Assembly: GCA_029204225.1 (NCBI GenBank) | Contig: CM055096.1 | Span: 70,455,444 to 70,519,443 of the forward strand | Length of the DNA: 64,000 nt | Reading direction: 5' to 3' | DNA from: Diphasiastrum complanatum | Lineage: Eukaryota; Streptophyta; Lycopodiopsida; Lycopodiales; Lycopodiaceae | Position numbers and translations under genes: made by a program | Shown: piece after piece, positions 46,477 through 60,960 of the stretch | How positions within the stretch are numbered: position 1 is the first letter of the stretch | How the letters are laid out: the number at the start of each line of letters is the position of its first letter | The notes under the pieces: generated by a model | Database searches by the model: none | Seen by the model: only the letters and a program-made list of their open reading frames with translations | What the model was told of the DNA's origin: nothing

Positions 46477-48680
46477 ATTTTTTGCGAAAAAAGCTAATGG
46501 TTACTAATTCCAGAATATTGAATTTACAATAAAAAATTTGATTGCAGAACAACTGTTGAAACAACAAATTGCATATATTAAAAATCTTTTTTACTAGTTA
46601 GGAATAACATTTTATAGACGGCTTCGTAATAAAGCCTACTTCATGAATCACAATTAAGTTATTACAAATCACAAAAAAGTTAACGAGTTTATAATATCAG
46701 AAATATGAAATTGCAATGATTTTGCCAGCCGTTGACCTGATTCAAAGCATGGGAGTTTAGAGCTCCCCGTCTGATTCCTACCCACCCCCACACCCCCAAG
46801 TCCAACCCACAACTACCCTCAATGAGAGAATGTACTATATGCTACTTAACATTTTTTTATGAAAGTAACAAGACAAGACTTTTTCCACACTAAGTGTTTC
46901 AATATCTTTGTGTGCCTTAGCCCCTATTGATATGCCAACAAGGCATATCTCATTTGCAGCCTTAAGAACTGCACAAATCTTGTACATATCTCATATAGAA
47001 TGGTATCATGTCAAAAAATCGTATTGTGGTCGCCAATTGCACCTTAAGTCAGAGAACAAAAATCAACACAGTACCAGGCAAGGTTGCATATACACTCAAT
47101 CTTCGATCTATTAGTCAACACTGTTTTTCTATTGGTCAAAGAATTTTAGGAACTACAGTTAGAGCCATCTCTCCTGAATAGAAACTCATCTGGAGAATTC
47201 TTGAAATTTTTAGCTGAAATAATTGTTTGCAAGTTAAAATTATGAGAACTTTCATGTTCACTCAAAAGGGAAACCCTACAGTGGATAGTGGCCAAATAAC
47301 TGTAATCTATCCTGATAACCCTGGATCAAAGCAAAACCAGCTAAACTTTTCCAATTGAGCTCAAGTAGAGGAGAGCCAAAATCTAAAAACAGTAAAACAT
47401 TAAGAAGATCTCATCATTGCTTGGAAGAATCACAGATCCAGTTCCAGACTGGAAATTTCTCAAAAGCGACTGTAATGGTGAGAAATTGAGAAGCAGTAAA
47501 TCAAAACGATCATGGTGCTAGCCTTCAAGATGAATAGCAAAGCATTTAAAAAAAAGAGATCAGATCTAGAAGCAAAAACATGGGCATCTATTGGGTTCTA
47601 ACCTACAAGCTGTACGCATGCACAAGAAGTATAATTGAGTACAACGTGGAATATGACTTCTTTTGTCACATCATGGATGGTTTTATAAAAAATAAAAAAT
47701 TGCTTTAACTTTCCAAAATTTTGTTACCAAAAGCAGGTGGCTGACTTGAAGCTGTTTCACCTGGCCCATTATTTGCAATGGGTACACACATCAGAGAAGC
47801 CTAATTAGCTGCAGCTACTTGCTTGCAGAAAGAAATGTGAGATTTTATGGCAAACAGCAATGTAGCCTGTACACTGAAATGCATATATGCAATATATAGC
47901 AAATAGCAAAAGTCGTCCCACTATACAAACTAAAGGTGCTCCATCTTTAAGAACACCTATTGTTAATGTACAAGTAGCACTCCGACTGAAATCTCTGCAG
48001 CAAAAAAAGTAGCAGTTAATCATACACATCATGAACTCAATACACAAGTCTAAGATAACGTGGAGCATCATATGTGGACAAAGTTGTTGGACCAAACAAA
48101 AACTAAAACTATGTTAACATGTGTGTACTAAAATGAATTAAAAAGCACAGATGCATGTGATAAAGGTTTCACAGTCAACAACAGTCAAGCAGGGCGTTTC
48201 ATGATGGTCATGAACTACAGAGATTATAGTTCAAGGGTTTACCAATGGTGAGATCTCCAAGATTTTCCTGTCAAGTGAATGAATAGCTTGAAACCTTGCA
48301 AATCCTGTTAGCGTACGCATCTCAAGGTGTCGCACAAAGTCAATCATGTGAGACTTACGTAAGTTGAAACAAAACACACCTCAGAAAACATCCGCTCAAC
48401 AAATTCTACATGAGAGCCAGAACCTGGGTAAGTCATCATCAATTGAATTGACAACTCTTTTGCTCCAAAGAATCAATATCCTATCTAGTCCTACATCGTA
48501 TTGTTTAGGTCTTTACTCCCATGACATGTCAGGCATCAGAATATCAGGAACAATACAAATGCCAAGTCAGGTGGAAACCTCAAACTCTAATTTACAGATG
48601 ATTACTCGTCTAAACTTTGTAATAATTGCTTAGAGACAAGGAGTTCCATCAGTGACGTATTCTAGGAGAATCAAATAAGC
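46477..48680. other. Intergenic region and SEC16 3' UTR
   Basis: The part nearest 48680 should be the SEC16 3' untranslated region on the minus strand; no clear AATAAA signal was identified. The rest is AT-rich with no recognised gene or complete transposon. Confidence 0.4.
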
Positions 48681-51600
48681 TCACAATTCAACTTCCTGCA
48701 AGTCATCAGTAGGCACAGTAGAATCAAGTGTCCCCTTATCTGGTGTAGAGCTCATGTGCAGCTCACCACCCATGTCCAAAGTTGATCCACCATTGGTCAA
48801 AAGTGCACTGCTTACATCTAGAAGAGGTGGTGGTGGTAAGCAAGTGCTTGGAGTGACTCCACTAAAGGGCTTAGGATGGACCTCATAATGATAGGATACT
48901 GTGCTGGAATTATGCTCTGTAGCTGAAAACAATGATCGCTTCATCATATGCTTGCTTTCGATAATCTCCGAAGACTGATATGGGTACATCTGTGTAGAGT
49001 TTTCAGGTGCATGCCCGTAGGAAACTGGATAATCACTCCAAGAGGCAGCCCGAGCATGAACTCCATTTGGCACAAACCTTCTGCTTTTAGAAATATCTGA
49101 ATCACCTGTATTTGAGATATCAGTCCCCATGGATAAATTGCCAAAAGCAACGGTGCTACCAGCACTGGATACTCGTTTCATAGGTTTTGCAACAGGTGTC
49201 ATGAAGTTGAAAGCTGAACTTGTCATACTAGCATTCTCTGATTGACTTATGTCACCGTTAGCAGAAGCAGCGATGCTTTCAGTTTGACTGCTATGTGTCA
49301 TTGTGTTAGCAATTGGTTTTTCCAAATTCGCAGCCACACCATTGGAGCTCTCATTGGCTACCTGATCACTAAAACTCTTGTCCAATTGAGTAGCAGGCAA
49401 TTGAGCAGGGACAAAAAACTTGGATGGAGTTATTCCTCCGGATTTTAGTGGAGGAAGCAGAGGTGATTGGACAGCTCTGGGAGGTGCTGCAGATTCAGTT
49501 TTGTTGAAAGTATCAACATATCTGCATGTTACATAACGCAAAAATATGAGCCAAAAAGCAAATGATCTGTGAAGCTGCTCTCATTCTTCAATAAAATATA
49601 ACAAAGTCTTGGATACTCATAAATACTTCAAACTCTGCATACGACATGTTCTTGTTACCAGAAAAAAGGAGACTAGATCCTAAAAATGTCCTGGGACATG
49701 CCCTTTTCCAGTAGAAACTCCTAGGTCCATTTATACTTTTGGATGCTACCGATATAAAACCAAACAAACACTATAAGGTATGATCGGTCAAAGGAGATTT
49801 ATCATCCATGGACAACTCATGCAACATGTTGAACTCGCGAAATATGCTTATATTGTAAAATGATTCCATATTCTTACCTGGAACGCACACCTTGATGGCG
49901 AGCACGTGCTGAAAAATGATTGCTACTTGGAGGTATAGGTGGTGTACCCAAACTGGACATTTGGCCTCCACTTCCAATTGGAGATGGTATCTCAGAAACA
50001 CTTGAATTGTTAGCCTTAACCCCGGTAGAAAACTCCGTTTGTAAAAATTGTTTCGACACAGTGGGAGGTGGTGGCAAAGCTGGTTCCTCAGGAGGTAGCT
50101 CAACACCTTCTTCCACCCACCTTTTCAAGTTCTCGTCATAATAAAACTTGTTTTTCTCTCCCAATTTTGCCTGGTAAAGACACAGTTGAAAAACTCCTAC
50201 ACGTCAAAAGGATAAACGAGCAAGGTATGCCCAAGTTCAGGCAGCCAAAACTTGAAAAATTAACAAGTTCTAATCTACAACAAAACCTGAAACAAAAGAT
50301 TAACTTCTCAAATCCCCAGGAACAAGAAATCTATGAGCATACTAAAACTGCAAAACTTGCACAAACAAACCTCTTTTGAGTTTAACTTCACCACTAGGCC
50401 CACTGCCTTTACAAGATGTGATCCAAAACGGCCGAAATAGGAAGAAGATAGTCCTGGGTTCCCATGCTGAGATTCCTCCTGTTCGAACAACCATATTTGT
50501 CAAGTTTCCTAAGGTGTCAACAAATTCACGTGGTGAACTGCAGTTCTGACGTATTACAAGCAAAAACAGCACAAGTATTTTGACCTTTTTTGACCCTTTG
50601 CTGAAATCTGGCTCAGATACACTTCGCGCAGGTGCAGTGGACCGGCCTCTGATGTTCATAGAATCATAAATAGGCTCCATGGATGCTGAGGGGACCAGAG
50701 ATGGTGAAATGGTTTTTGTGTTGTTTGCAGGTTGACTGACTGCTACAATTGGGCTGATACTAGATTCCAAGGTAGTCATTGGATTTATTTCTGGATTCAT
50801 CGGGGGAGGTGGAGCACCCATTATGCGATGAATGGATTTGTCCAATGTGTTGAAAAGTCGACCCATCAATTTTCCTGGAGCTAGATTTGAAAAGTTCCCT
50901 GCCTGTTTGGCCAACATCGTTATCATGTGACACAAAACCACACAATTGGCTTCCTCAAAGTAATTAAAAACTAAAAATCTCAAAAAATGTACCACAGACC
51001 TGTGAATGGATACGGAGTCTCTCCTCCAGAGCTGCTGCAAGCTGTCTACAAAATTCCACCTCCGGAGAACGACCAGCAGTCTTCAAAGTCTTTAAGACAG
51101 CTTGGCAATACCTTGCAAAGTTAAAAGAAATCCAAAAGTCAGACCAAACATGAAATAAAGTCATCATACTGCATATGGATTCATCCATTCAAGAGTTAGC
51201 AGATATAAATTACAAATACACAATAGTACACAGAAAGTCATATATCTGCAAGGATTATCATAGAATTTGAACATTTGAAGTGTTTAAACCTAAAAGGTTT
51301 GAAAGGCGATTGAAAAGTTTAAATCACTTGTTCAGACATTTGCAACATTGCATAGGTTTTTGCTTTTATGCTTTTTAGGGTTTTGACCAATGGAAGGGTT
51401 AATGTGAGTGTTGGGGCAATATATAAATCAAAAAAGTGGATAAATGAGCATGTCAAAGCAACAAAATAAATCAACCTACTATAAATAGCAGAGGCTGTTA
51501 TCTTTCATGCAACAAATATCCTAATCATCTCATAAGGGGCCAAAACTCATGAATATTGCCATATGGGACAGCCACCAAGAAACATGGATGATGGATCATT

Positions 51601-54600
51601 ACTGGATAAGACACTCGAAAAATGAATGTGCTCCAAAATACTGAATAAGGAACATTTTGACAACAGGCCCTAAAATTTTACTTTATTTTGGGCCCACTAA
51701 GACCCACAGACGCACTTTGAGGCTCTTTGACCTCTTTTTGGAGTCATGAGCCCAAAAAAAACACTTCGATTTGAATTTGGACTTTTGAAACACATTTGAG
51801 ACATCAAGGTTTCAAATGAATTTGAAGGCTACTATGAACCCACAACTTAAGACTCCATTATACAAATGTCATACCTTGATGCATCAGCAACTTTGCCAAC
51901 TTCAGCCAGCATAGATGCATAAACCAGCTTGTAGGGCTGAAATGGAATCAAAATAAACTGTGGATTCCCCATAACTTTGGAATATTCATACAGCTCCGTG
52001 CGCTGTACACAGTAAGGTACAACATTAACCTTATGTGAAGTGCGTTAATGCTCAAAAGCTCACAAAATACAAATATCTGATGCAGAAAGTAAAAGAAATA
52101 TATACATTCTTAAAATATGCAACAGCGCTATAATTGCTAGTAACAAAGTGAAAAGAAAACCAAAAAAAATGCTTCAAGATTTATATAATTTTGTAGTGGA
52201 TGTTGACATTATGTGTTGATGTATATAAAAATTGAGACACAGCCTCACGAGTCTTTCCATGTTTCAAAGTGAGAGAACAAGAGAAGCAAAAACCTTTCAA
52301 TAGTAAATTAGAGATCTGGGAAGGTCAGCATTGAAATATACACTTTTACATCAATCTCGTAGATGGTAGAAAGATATAGCTCAAATTTCTGGGGCAGAAA
52401 AAGGGAATCATGAGTGTGCACGCCCTTTCTGAAGTTTTGAATATTACAAAAGCAAAAAATATAAGTTCAAAAAAAGTACTCATTGTATCAAGTAAGATTT
52501 CAAACAAAGAGTAGCATAAAAATCACATACAAGACCACTAAAAGTCAGTTGTCTTCTAAGTTGAGTGATTGCTTAGCTAGATTTCTTTTTACTTCAACTC
52601 TAGACAATCATCCAGATGCTACAGCTAGAATTAAAATCGTTACGCTGGCCCTCCATGCTAGCAGTAGAGAACAAACTTTGCGAATTTCAGCTCAATCAAA
52701 GTAGGATTTTGATCGGGGCTGCATATTATGTAAACAGTATAATAATATGAAGATTCAAGATGATAGATCAGATTTGGATTCTTATTTTGAATTTTATGAG
52801 AGAGTTAAAGGACACGAAAAGATGACAAGCTTGCAATTGATACAGTAGATTGTGCTTGCATGTAGACACTACCTACATGAGTCATAGACTAATATGACTT
52901 TAAAATTCAAAGATCAAATGTCACAAAATATATAAGAACTTACAATTTTCGTACTATATTATATATAAGCCCTCTAAACATGTATGCCAAAAAAAAATGA
53001 CAAATAGCTTCCAGCGCACCTCTTTCAAGGCAGCTTACATCTTTCAACAAAAAACAATAGCTTAAGGTACTTGACATCCATAGCACTATCAAAATGGATG
53101 GCAGATAACTATAACCAATAACTTCAATTACTGTTTGTGCAATGCTTCAAAACCTTCTGTGGATTGAAAACACTTTAGTCAAACAAATGCATGATAGTGT
53201 TCAGTTTCTAAGATTTACAAAGTGGCATACAAGCTGGATCTATTTTCAGAAAATAAAGTGATATTTCAGAATAATATAAGTTTTGATGATGAAGTAATTA
53301 TTAGGTAGAAAAAGTTGATCTCGAACACCCAGGTAGACTATAAGGTACCTCTGTACAATCCACCAAGCTAGTCACTTTTCTAACTAATGGTGAGCTTTAG
53401 AAAGAAACAAGACAATCTATGCAACGGAAAGATCATCTGTAGCTTCTTATATCCTTCACATAGATCATAAAGACTTCCTACACTGCAAATCACATGGTCA
53501 AAATTAATGCTGAGCTTTAGAGAGAAACAAGACAAACGAATCTATGCAACAGAAAGCTCATCAGAGCCTCTTACATTCTCCAAAGTTCATAAGCTCATAA
53601 TGACACTTCCTGCACTGCAATTCAATAAGTGACTGTGGTTAAAATTTTGAAATAGAGTTTTGTCAAATAGGCCTTTGTTTGGTCCATGGTAAGAATCACA
53701 ACAAAACATTTGTACAGACACTATTACAAGGAGGTGGGTTGAAAATAATTGATTATGCATCAATAGTGTCAAGATTTGTGACTCTCAGAGAAAGCTAGAT
53801 TTGTCTCAAGTGATAAATAGCTCACGCGAAACATCCCACTGGTCAGCCAGGAAATTATCATAGATAAAAACCTACATTCTATATAAAAATAAGAAAAATA
53901 CAAAATACCAAGCAAAAGACACGGACTTCACCTGTACTGCTTCTGGACTTGCAAAAGTGCGAGGATATTTGTAATGATCAGCACCAATAAGACAAAGTCT
54001 TGAATTATTAGAGAAGGACTCAAAATTAGCATCTGCAATAAGGTAACACGTATGTGCTGCTGCAACCTGTCAAGAGTTGATAAATTTGTCTAAATGAAAT
54101 GTCAATTATATCAATGGCATGTGAGTCAGAATACAGTCACAGAAATTTGATCACAAATGCAAATTTGGGAGTCGGTGCAGCTCTACAAGTTGGCAAAGCC
54201 TAGAGTGCTTCATTAACAAACCTCGCCTCGCCTTTCCCATAGGCAGTCGCCGAGATGCATAATGACTTGTTCATCTCCATTTGTTCTGTTTGCAGCCATG
54301 ATCGCCAAGTTTTCTTGCCATTGTGTAAGCAGACCATCAACACCATCCTGAAATGATCAAATCATGATCCTAAGTACCATAAGAGCACTAAACCGAGAAT
54401 GTTAACTCTTCAAAAGATGAAGCATAAGCAGCCTAATTGGAAGCTTCTGAATACATATACTCGAAAAATGTATGTTGCTCGTGCAGCCATTACCTTCACA
54501 TATGACGAATTCAACTGACTGAAGGTCACATGTTTATAGCTAGTGATGCATCAGAACCCTACACAGTGTTACTAGCAAAAGCATAGCTAGCATGCAGAGT

Positions 54601-57600
54601 GGCCAAGTATAAAAGTACAGGCGTAGTGCCCATGAGGAAACTTGCAACTTCACTGTTAGCATTGTGTTACTACCTCTGATGCGAAGTTAGTACTGAGAGC
54701 TACTATTTAGACATGGTAGTAATGGCACCTACTTGAGCTAGTCCCCTCAAAGGCGTCCCGATGGCATTTGTCGTAGTCAGAGATCTACTAATAGGTGACA
54801 TGACCTTTCCAGCAAAGATCTCAGATGGTTGCCCAGCAAACAAGAAGTTCAGAACTTGAAGAGGAGATCCAGCACGAAACTGATGACGTGCCATATCTGC
54901 TACAGTATCGGCATATGGCTGCATAATCAAGACTTTCCAAATGTTAACAGTTGGAGTCCAATTTAAACATCAGGACACAGAGCATGCAACCATAGTTGCC
55001 CCGTTCTGTACAGAACAAGTACTTACACAACGTTTGAAACACATCCCATATGTATCAAAAAATGTTTGTACCGATTTTAACATAGAAAAAAAAAAGTGAT
55101 AATTTATACGTATTGTATGTACGGAACTAAACATATACTATCAAAACGTACTGAACAGGTATCTATGTAGGTAGCATAGGTGTGGCTTTGAATTTACTTC
55201 GTTCTTGATATAGATACCAACAACTTGCAAGCTTCCCGGTTCAAAAGTTACTCACCTTCTCACCAAGTTCTCGAGCCAAGACAAGAGCAGGTCCCCAAAG
55301 TTGGCCTTCCTGTGCACGGTGTAAAGCCTCCTTCTGCTTCCCAGCAACAAGAAGTCTTTTCATCTCGTAGGCAGTGGCCTTAAGAAGTCAAAAAAGCTTA
55401 AATTAAAATACAAAAAGAAAAGTTCTTTCATGAATTCTCCAAAGTACAAGGAGCATGGAAAGTCAAGGTGCATGTCATGCAAACCTGAAGCTGATGCTCT
55501 GTTGGCAAAGATTGTAGAGAATCTGCCGACGAGGCACACGTCCATAGAGATTCATCTGTCCATACACTCTCACTTTTCTTTGGTTCAAGAAGTTTTGCCA
55601 ATGCTGCTTCCGGACCATTCTCACTCTGCAGTTACATTTTCAGTGACAAATCTTAATAACACTTTATTAAGGATAGATAGATACAAGTTTTCATTCACTG
55701 AAAACTTGTCTCTATCTGAAAACAGCTATAGAAATGAATAACAGCATAAACAACAATCATGAACACATAAAATGACACTTGCTCCCAAACCATAGTTATC
55801 ATCAAATGCAATGTAACGAGTTTTGAAAATTTCAAACCCCCTTTTCATGTATTATTCTCCTGAATTTCACAAATATCTTGTTTTTAGCAACATTTCACTA
55901 CCAATTGTGCAAAATTTGTTTCAAGCTTTCTAGATTTGATGCACAATTTTAAGCCATTTTAGTCCCAAATCTATTCTGAAATTTTCCATCTTAAAGTAGG
56001 GTACAGATATGGTTTTTTTTCATGAAAACCTTTGCAAACATTTTATCTGATCAAACTAACTATGTCTCAAATACAACTTCAAGGAAGCTTGAAACAATCA
56101 AAAGACGTTCCTGCATGCAATGTAGCATTCAAACCTTTGAAACTAACATATTCCCTGGTTTTTTTTTAACTTTCTTTATAAAGTTTTAACAGTTTAAAGT
56201 CATGAGATAGCCAATGCAGCTTAGATATGTCCAAAAAGTGGATGAATCAGCCTGCAACTGCAATAACATTGACTTAATTTGTAAAACCAACAGCTAATAT
56301 TTTTCACAGGGCAGCCTCACAATCATCTGACTTAGGGTCCGCAATTCATTGGACTGTGTGATTAGAAACCATGGACCAAAATGTTGATGAGAAACATTCA
56401 GATGAAACTTGGAATATTCAGCATTGGTCAGCAAATTTTTCTAATCAGAGCTTTTCATTTCTAGTTTGGGCTATTTCCACCCTTTGGATACATTTTAAGG
56501 CAGTCTGAACATCCAGATTGTAATTGTGACTGCTGCATTATACTTTTGCATGACAAAACTTTCATACAGAGCAAAATGATATTAGCATTCTATTAAAATC
56601 AGCTCCTAAGAATTTTTTGAAAATAGCTTTGAACTTGTTCCAAACTTTGGCAATAACTCCTCATATGAATGATTTCCACGCTTGGCAACACTTTCCACAT
56701 CATATATCATGCTTCAAAAAAATTCAAAACATGAAATGACAAACTTTATAGATGTTTTGAATCAAGAACATAATCACCTGCAGTGCAATGCCTAGAGTGC
56801 CTGGGCTTGACCTTAGCTTCCCATAGTTTTGACAAGCAATTTTTAGGGAGCCCCACAAGATTCGAAGCGATTCTAAATTCCTGCTTTGTGCTTGCTCCGT
56901 TTCACAAATGGAAGCCTTTTCATCAATCCATTTAAGAATATCTTTATGTGACATATTACCCCCTACAAGTGGACCTGAAAAAACCTCAGAGCCGAGAGTT
57001 GCAAAGGATAGATTGCCCACGCCTTCGCCGCCATGCCCAGTATCATGTGTCACAATCTGACTTAATTGATAAACCTGGACTGGGCCAGGTATCCACGGCT
57101 GTCCATTGAAAAATGACTGCATACATACACCCAAGTACAAATTATGACCATAGTAAATGGTTGTCACCCATTCTAGTAGTTTCTAAAAGCATAAAAGCAT
57201 TAGAGTTTGTATTGATTGTCATGAGTCAAACTCTCAAGTTTCCAAGGACAAAAAATAGCAAAACCTCCAAAGGCTGCTTGACAATCATGTTGACATCTAG
57301 TAGAAATCAAGGATCAAAATACAACAGGCACTATAGGATATCAAGACCATCTAGACCAGAAAAGACACCTGCAAGCTAGTTCTAGTAACAATTTAAATGT
57401 GATGAACCAGGCGTAAACTTAAAATACACAATCTACCTGTTTTGCAACAGTAGTCTCAAGCTTCATGGGATCTTTTGGCTTCAATATCACTAGTTTTCCT
57501 CCAAATCCAAAAGTCACATTGGAATATGGAGGTCTCCCAACTGATGATCGCAAGGCCTCTTGTGTACTTCTTGGTGGTGTTTGCACAATCGATTGACTGA

Positions 57601-59557
57601 GGGTGTGCTGTGAGTAGCCCGAAAATTGTGAAGTATAAGCATCCGCATTTCCACCCCTGTAAAAGTGTGTGCTGTCATTGCTTATTGGACCAAAATTCCA
57701 GTGACCAGCAACAGCTGATTGTTTTGGCTCACTAAACTGAGAAGGTCCAAAAGTATTAGAAAACATTGGGTTCAATGAGTTGATCTCCCTGACATTATCC
57801 TGTGTCTGGTGGTCGTCAAGAGATGGTGTTCCTGCCCAGGACAATTGAGCACTTGCTGAATAGCTGAATTTCTCAGTTCTCACTTGATTGTAATCTGATT
57901 TAGAAGTCTCTTCCATTATAGGATCATATACATCTTGCTTCATTCCCAAATAAGAACCATTTGGCGGTTTGTCCTCCCCATAACTTTCTACTTTTTGGTT
58001 GTAAGCCCCATAGAGACTTCCACTCTGAACATTACCATATGCATATAGATCTGGCATCTGACGAGTCCCTTCTTGACTTGAATCCTGTTCAATAGCAAAA
58101 TTTTGTTGACTGGAAATGGCAATACTACCTGCAATCTGCCCTTGCTGAACATAACCTGGGATCTCACGCCATTCCTGTGTTTGATAGTCATAGCACCAAC
58201 CAGGGTACTGTGGATCATAATAAAGATGCTCATTACTAGATTCAGCGACTGCGTAATGCCCCCATGCTTGATTATGTTGAGCAAATGTTTCCCCAGGTTG
58301 AATATGGTTTAGCTCATGCCCTTGCAAAAGTCCCACACTGGCCACTGGGACTGTCAAAGAATCTGCATATTGCCCCCATGCTTGATCCCGTTGAACAAAT
58401 GCTTCCAAAGGTTGGCTATGGTTTAGCTCATGTCCTTGCAATAGTCCTACACTACCCTCTGGAACGGTCAAAGAATCTGCACATGGACCGGTCACATCAC
58501 TAGATTGATATAGTGCCATTGTGCATTCTTGGATGATGTTAGTCACCTGACTTGAAGGAGTGTGATTCGTAGGTAGAACTGGCTGGATTGCCTGGCTCAG
58601 ATGCCCATTGAAAGAAAACTGGCTGGGTGAAATCTGAGTATTATCCATGTTATACTGGGTCATGTCTCGGAGTACGTTAGCATCAAGTGACTGTGACTGC
58701 AACGAATCCGGTTGATCTGCAAACTGTTGCTTGATTTTAGCATCCATGTTTGTCTGAAAACTTCCTGATCCTAATGGACTAGTTTGCTGTTTATCATATC
58801 CCGCCGACAAGTCCCAGGGCTGATCAATGGGGATACCATTCAACTGAGAAAAAAAGTCAGAGTACGAACCAAATCCACCTTGGCCACAGCTGTCAGAAGC
58901 ACGATTGAAATTGCTCCATTCGACTTCTGTAACTTTGGTTTGCAGTTTGTCTTTCCCTTCACCACTATCAGTTGACAGCCTGTCAAAGGGTGTTCTTCTG
59001 GAATCTGTAATGGTTTCCAGCAAGTTATTGACAGAAACACTAGCTCTGGATTCTGAAACTGCATTTGCAGTCGGTACTTCTTCCACTGACGAAGCCCATG
59101 GGGTAGGACTCTGAACTTCAGAAAGGGCATTAGTATTTCGGTCATGTGAGACCGAAATGTTTGCTAAGTTCGTGGATTCTAGTTGACCCAGACTTGACTG
59201 CAATGCCCCTTCGTTCATATCCGCAGCAGGTACTCCTGATAGAGATGGAACAATTAGGTCAGGATCATTCTCGGAAACGCTCAAATTGGAAAAGGCATTA
59301 TTCAGACCGGAAGAAGATTGCTCTATGTTCAATTGTTGATTCTTTTCAGGTTGAAGCTCCATCGCCCAATTTCCATAATCAGACGCATTCAGTCCTTTCT
59401 GCTCAACCCCTTTCAAAATGGATATATTTTCTGCTTCTTGTTGATCTTCCACACACAAAGGACCATCTAGCTCATCACCAAGTTGATCAAAAAAGCTGGC
59501 ATCCACGTCATCCGTCAACCCCAAGGAAATAGATGGCACCGACGCCATAGATGGCAT
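48681..59557 (-). CDS. SEC16: SEC16 homologue, COPII coat assembly scaffold at ER exit sites
   Basis: SEC16 organises ER exit sites and binds Sec13 and Sec23 to control COPII vesicle formation. The 13 coding exons are 59557-57437, 57116-56778, 55625-55485, 55378-55256, 54918-54733, 54347-54222, 54066-53932, 52002-51875, 51111-51000, 50902-50585, 50478-50371, 50170-49878 and 49521-48681. All have GT-AG borders, and the total of 4971 nt is divisible by three (1656 aa). N-terminal residues 1-680 are acidic and disordered with DASFFDQLGDE near the start and PQYPGWCYDYQTQEWREI near 450. The central domain begins at FGFGGKLVILKPKD (about 685) and includes GPLVGGNMSHKDILKWIDE, ATAYEMKRLLVAGKQKEAL and QFRAGSPLQVLNFLFAGQP. 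The C-terminal part contains NKFYYDENLKRWVEEGVE (about 1286-1303). At 1656 aa it is longer than Arabidopsis SEC16 proteins (about 1350), partly from a 38-residue tandem repeat in exon 1. A second in-frame ATG lies three codons downstream. No defect was seen. Confidence 0.95.
54991..55167. mobile_element. Short TIR element (MITE-like) in a SEC16 intron
   Basis: The left end CATAGTTGCCCCGTTCTGTAC and the complement of the right end, CATAGATACCTGTTCAGTAC, match as imperfect inverted repeats. The first nine bases equal the terminus of the hAT-like elements near NDUFS1. A perfect palindrome, GTTCTGTACAGAAC, lies at 55003-55016. No 8-bp target duplication is preserved. It lies in the intron between exons 4 and 5. 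Confidence 0.5.
58258..58485 (-). repeat. In-frame 114-bp tandem repeat in SEC16 exon 1
   Basis: Two copies with period exactly 114 bp (gcccccatgcttg at 58258 and 58372) encode 38-residue units with the pattern ADSLTVPxxSVGLLQGHELNH, then QAWGxY. Reading frame is preserved. The copies differ by several substitutions, both silent and replacement. Confidence 0.85.
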
Positions 59558-60300
59558 GGCAACTCGCCAAAAATATCAACCAGGTCAAGCCACTTCAGAT
59601 CACCCCAAGATCTGAAAAGCAAGTAAGAGCTGTAGGATGGGGGGAAATGGTTCTCGTGTTCTGCGCTATTCCACAAATGAGTTTTTATTTTCCGAAGAAT
59701 ATCAATGATAACTCTCAACCAAAGCAGGCACTCTCCAATGCATAAGCCAGGCCTAGAAACATGACAAGCGGCAGCTGCGCATACCAACGTATGTCACAGA
59801 TGCATCCATAGCTCCACATCTAGCAATCCATCTCTCCATACTGCCATGTCACATTAGCGCGCAAAAGGAAGGGCAAACTTTCCCTTTCAGCTAGGTTAAT
59901 TGATCTTCATTGCTTTTGCATGCCTAGCCTTGTTAATCTCAAAACATCAATGCTCTTTCATTTCGCAAATGCGACCATATCTTTAAAGCCTTGCTAAAGA
60001 GCGATTACATAATAGAAAATCTTGGAAGCTCTGGATCTTTGAAGCCGACCTAACCAAATCTAAAACTCAAAACCGCAGAGCGAGTGAATGTAGCACAATA
60101 AACGCTAACATAGCATACCTATCACAGGCATTGCAGCACCATTTCCAGCAGCCAAAATAACAAAATCAATCCAGAAAAGAGCAGAGCATGTTTTTCACCT
60201 TGCCGGATCCAATTTTTGGCCCCGAATTTGCAAATTACAAGTCAATCACGAGCGCGCAAGAGCAAACCAGCGCTCGCAGATGCCCCCCCTCCTGGATCTG
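59558..60300 (-). promoter_or_regulatory. SEC16 5' UTR with probable intron
   Basis: On the minus strand an excellent acceptor (cttgcttttcag) ends at 59612, leaving a 54-base leader exon before the ATG at 59557. A donor-like CAAG/GTGAAAAA at 60199-60197 would define a first leader exon from about 60440 to 60199. The intervening 587 bp has no in-frame coding extension. Inferred from splice signals only. Confidence 0.5.
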
Positions 60301-60960
60301 TAAACATGATGTGATTACGAGAGGCGGAGGAGGGCAGATCTGGAGGAAAGGGAGAAAAACAGAGCAAAAAGAAGGCGATCCAGAGATCGAAAGAGAGACG
60401 ACACGACAAGCTAAAGAACAAGAGGGAGCCCTAAAGAGAGAGGAGCCAAACACCCTGGGCCTGGGCACCTATGCTTTTAAACCCGTCACCGTTGGATATC
60501 CCTCCTACCCACTCCGATTTTGCCACGTTTTTTAAGATAAAGCATTGAAAATGTTCCACGTGTCAATTATGACTCGTGGCTAGCATCCCAGCGGGGGAGC
60601 GTGAACCACACAGTGCTCTTAAGACACGTTCGGTTTCCTCGATGGGCCTTTATGGCACTATATTGTTCACCCTGCCCACTTAGATTCCTGCCACGTGGGA
60701 CCGCAGAGACTTGAGCGCTTTTTCAACGGTCGATACGAAAAACGTGTCATGATCTGAACGATAACAATAGAATCCAACGGTGGAGAGTTTGAAATCGTAG
60801 TGTGCTGGGAAGATGGTGGGAAGGGGGGTCATGTACTGATGAAGCTGGTGGACGCGCCGGCAGCCAAATAGACGTAGCTTCGGGCAGTAGTTGGAGTTTG
60901 ACGGTAAGTGACCACTCACACTTCTAAATTTGGCCACTTTAACAATATTGCATGACTTAT
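60301..60960 (-). promoter_or_regulatory. SEC16 promoter region with two G-boxes
   Basis: A TTTAAAAG TATA-like box (near 60475 on minus) precedes a pyrimidine-rich leader. Perfect CACGTG G-boxes lie at 60557-60562 and 60692-60697, and an ACGTGTC element at 60742-60748. In plants such sites bind bZIP or bHLH factors, including some ER-stress and ABA regulators; which factor acts here is unknown. Confidence 0.45.

Noticed and set aside
58103-59532. Plus-strand open frames across SEC16 exon 1
   Set aside because: They lie antisense to a long conserved coding exon and have no motif of their own.
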